This document shows, one piece after another, positions 63,682 to 64,000 of a stretch of 64,000 nucleotides of DNA. Within the stretch, counting starts at the first letter, position 1; every line of letters begins with the position of its first letter. Under the pieces are notes generated by a model. It did not search any database, was not told the DNA's origin, and saw nothing but the letters and a program-made list of their open reading frames with translations. The position numbers and the translations under genes were made by a program. The stretch comes from Streptococcus suis. GTDB lineage: Bacteria > Bacillota > Bacilli > Lactobacillales > Streptococcaceae. The DNA is taken from contig CP025095.1 in the NCBI GenBank assembly GCA_002831545.1, positions 992,001 through 1,056,000 of the forward strand. The letters run 5' to 3'.

Positions 63682-64000
63682 ATGACAAGAAAACAAGGGA
63701 TTTATGAAAGATATTTAAAACGTACACTTGACGTTGTGCTATCATTCTTAGCGCTAATCGTATTATCACCAGTTATCTCAATAGTAGCTATTCTAGTGCG
63801 TTTGAAACTTGGAACACCGATCTTTTTCACGCAAGAACGACCAGGAAAAGACGAGAAGATTTTTAAAATGTACAAGTTTAGAACGATGACGGATGAAAAA
63901 GATGCAAATGGTCATTTATTGCCAGATAGTGTACGTCTAACCTCCTTTGGAAAGTTTTTACGTTCTACCAGCTTGGATGAATTGCCAGAATTATGGAATA
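63682..64000 (+). CDS. Initiating sugar transferase (PglC/CpsE family), truncated by the window
   Basis: The first 106 codons of a bacterial sugar transferase (polyprenol-phosphate phosphoglycosyl transferase). The N-terminal membrane hairpin contains FLALIVLSPVISIVAIL. It continues with the family motif GTPIFFTQERPGKDEKIF, KFRTMT and SLDELPELWN, including the catalytic Asp-Glu-like DE pair. It loads the first sugar phosphate on the lipid carrier. GAAGGAG ribosome site, 13 bp after the aminotransferase. Confidence 0.9.
   Translation, partial: MTRKQGIYERYLKRTLDVVLSFLALIVLSPVISIVAILVRLKLGTPIFFTQERPGKDEKIFKMYKFRTMTDEKDANGHLLPDSVRLTSFGKFLRSTSLDELPELWN

Overview
The window is low-GC, densely coded DNA from a Streptococcus. 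The set of housekeeping genes, the CiaRH and Pst systems, the sortase A gene next to gyrA and the style of the repeats fit Streptococcus suis best. That species call rests on recalled gene content, not on a search.

Layout. 1-2.7 kb: the end of a surface-type protein, a frameshifted secreted protein and a decayed IS1182-family element. 2.8-9.5 kb: an FAD oxidoreductase, a GDSL hydrolase, a signal-peptidase-like protein without catalytic residues, glmS behind two NagR-type operators, and a polar amino-acid ABC transporter. 9.5-11.1 kb: an IS110-family element with a long 3' non-coding end. 11.2-22.3 kb: a CDF metal exporter, a split ThrE exporter, a MarR regulator with a membrane protein, a PadR/DUF1700/DUF4097 envelope operon, an AEC transporter, pepT, a HAD phosphatase and small proteins. 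22.3-26.9 kb: a DUF2130 gene, a large AT-rich UPF1/DNA2-type helicase with a nuclease-like C-terminus, and the 3' stump of a DUF438/PAS gene that the helicase appears to have displaced. 26.9-32.3 kb: truB, ribF, a K+ channel, spx, UPF0223, an IMPase-family phosphatase and rsmF. 32.4-41.6 kb: pstS-C-A-B1-B2-phoU, an exported repeat protein, ciaRH and a transglutaminase-like lipoprotein. 41.8-51 kb: rpsT, coaA and a complete nucleoside uptake and salvage cluster (methyltransferase, pdp, deoC, cdd, bmpA, nupABC). 51.4-55.8 kb: ldh, gyrA and srtA. 55.8-57.7 kb: a graveyard of IS and integrase remnants. 57.7-64 kb: a polysaccharide locus (galE, wzd, wze, a PglF-like dehydratase, a PglE-like aminotransferase and a truncated PglC-like sugar transferase).

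How the parts work together. The nucleoside cluster links uptake (BmpA/NupABC) to phosphorolysis, deamination and deoxyribose-phosphate cleavage. The Pst operon imports phosphate with PhoU feedback. The right-hand locus has the genes to make a UDP-4-amino-4,6-dideoxy sugar and load it on a lipid carrier, with a Wzd/Wze tyrosine-kinase pair controlling chain length or export.

Most interesting signals. (1) The promoter of the polysaccharide locus has a run of eight G between a perfect TTGACA and a perfect TATAAT, giving a 15-bp spacer; this is the architecture of a phase-variable promoter. (2) The helicase-nuclease gene inserted into a conserved gene is a candidate stand-alone defence or genome-maintenance cargo. 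(3) A 170-bp repeat occurs twice and ends like the local IS1182 element. (4) Four genes have an extended -10 box ending 6-7 nt before the ATG and no ribosome binding site, so they are probably leaderless. (5) The nucleoside ABC ATPase has a Gly-to-Asp change in its first Walker A motif.
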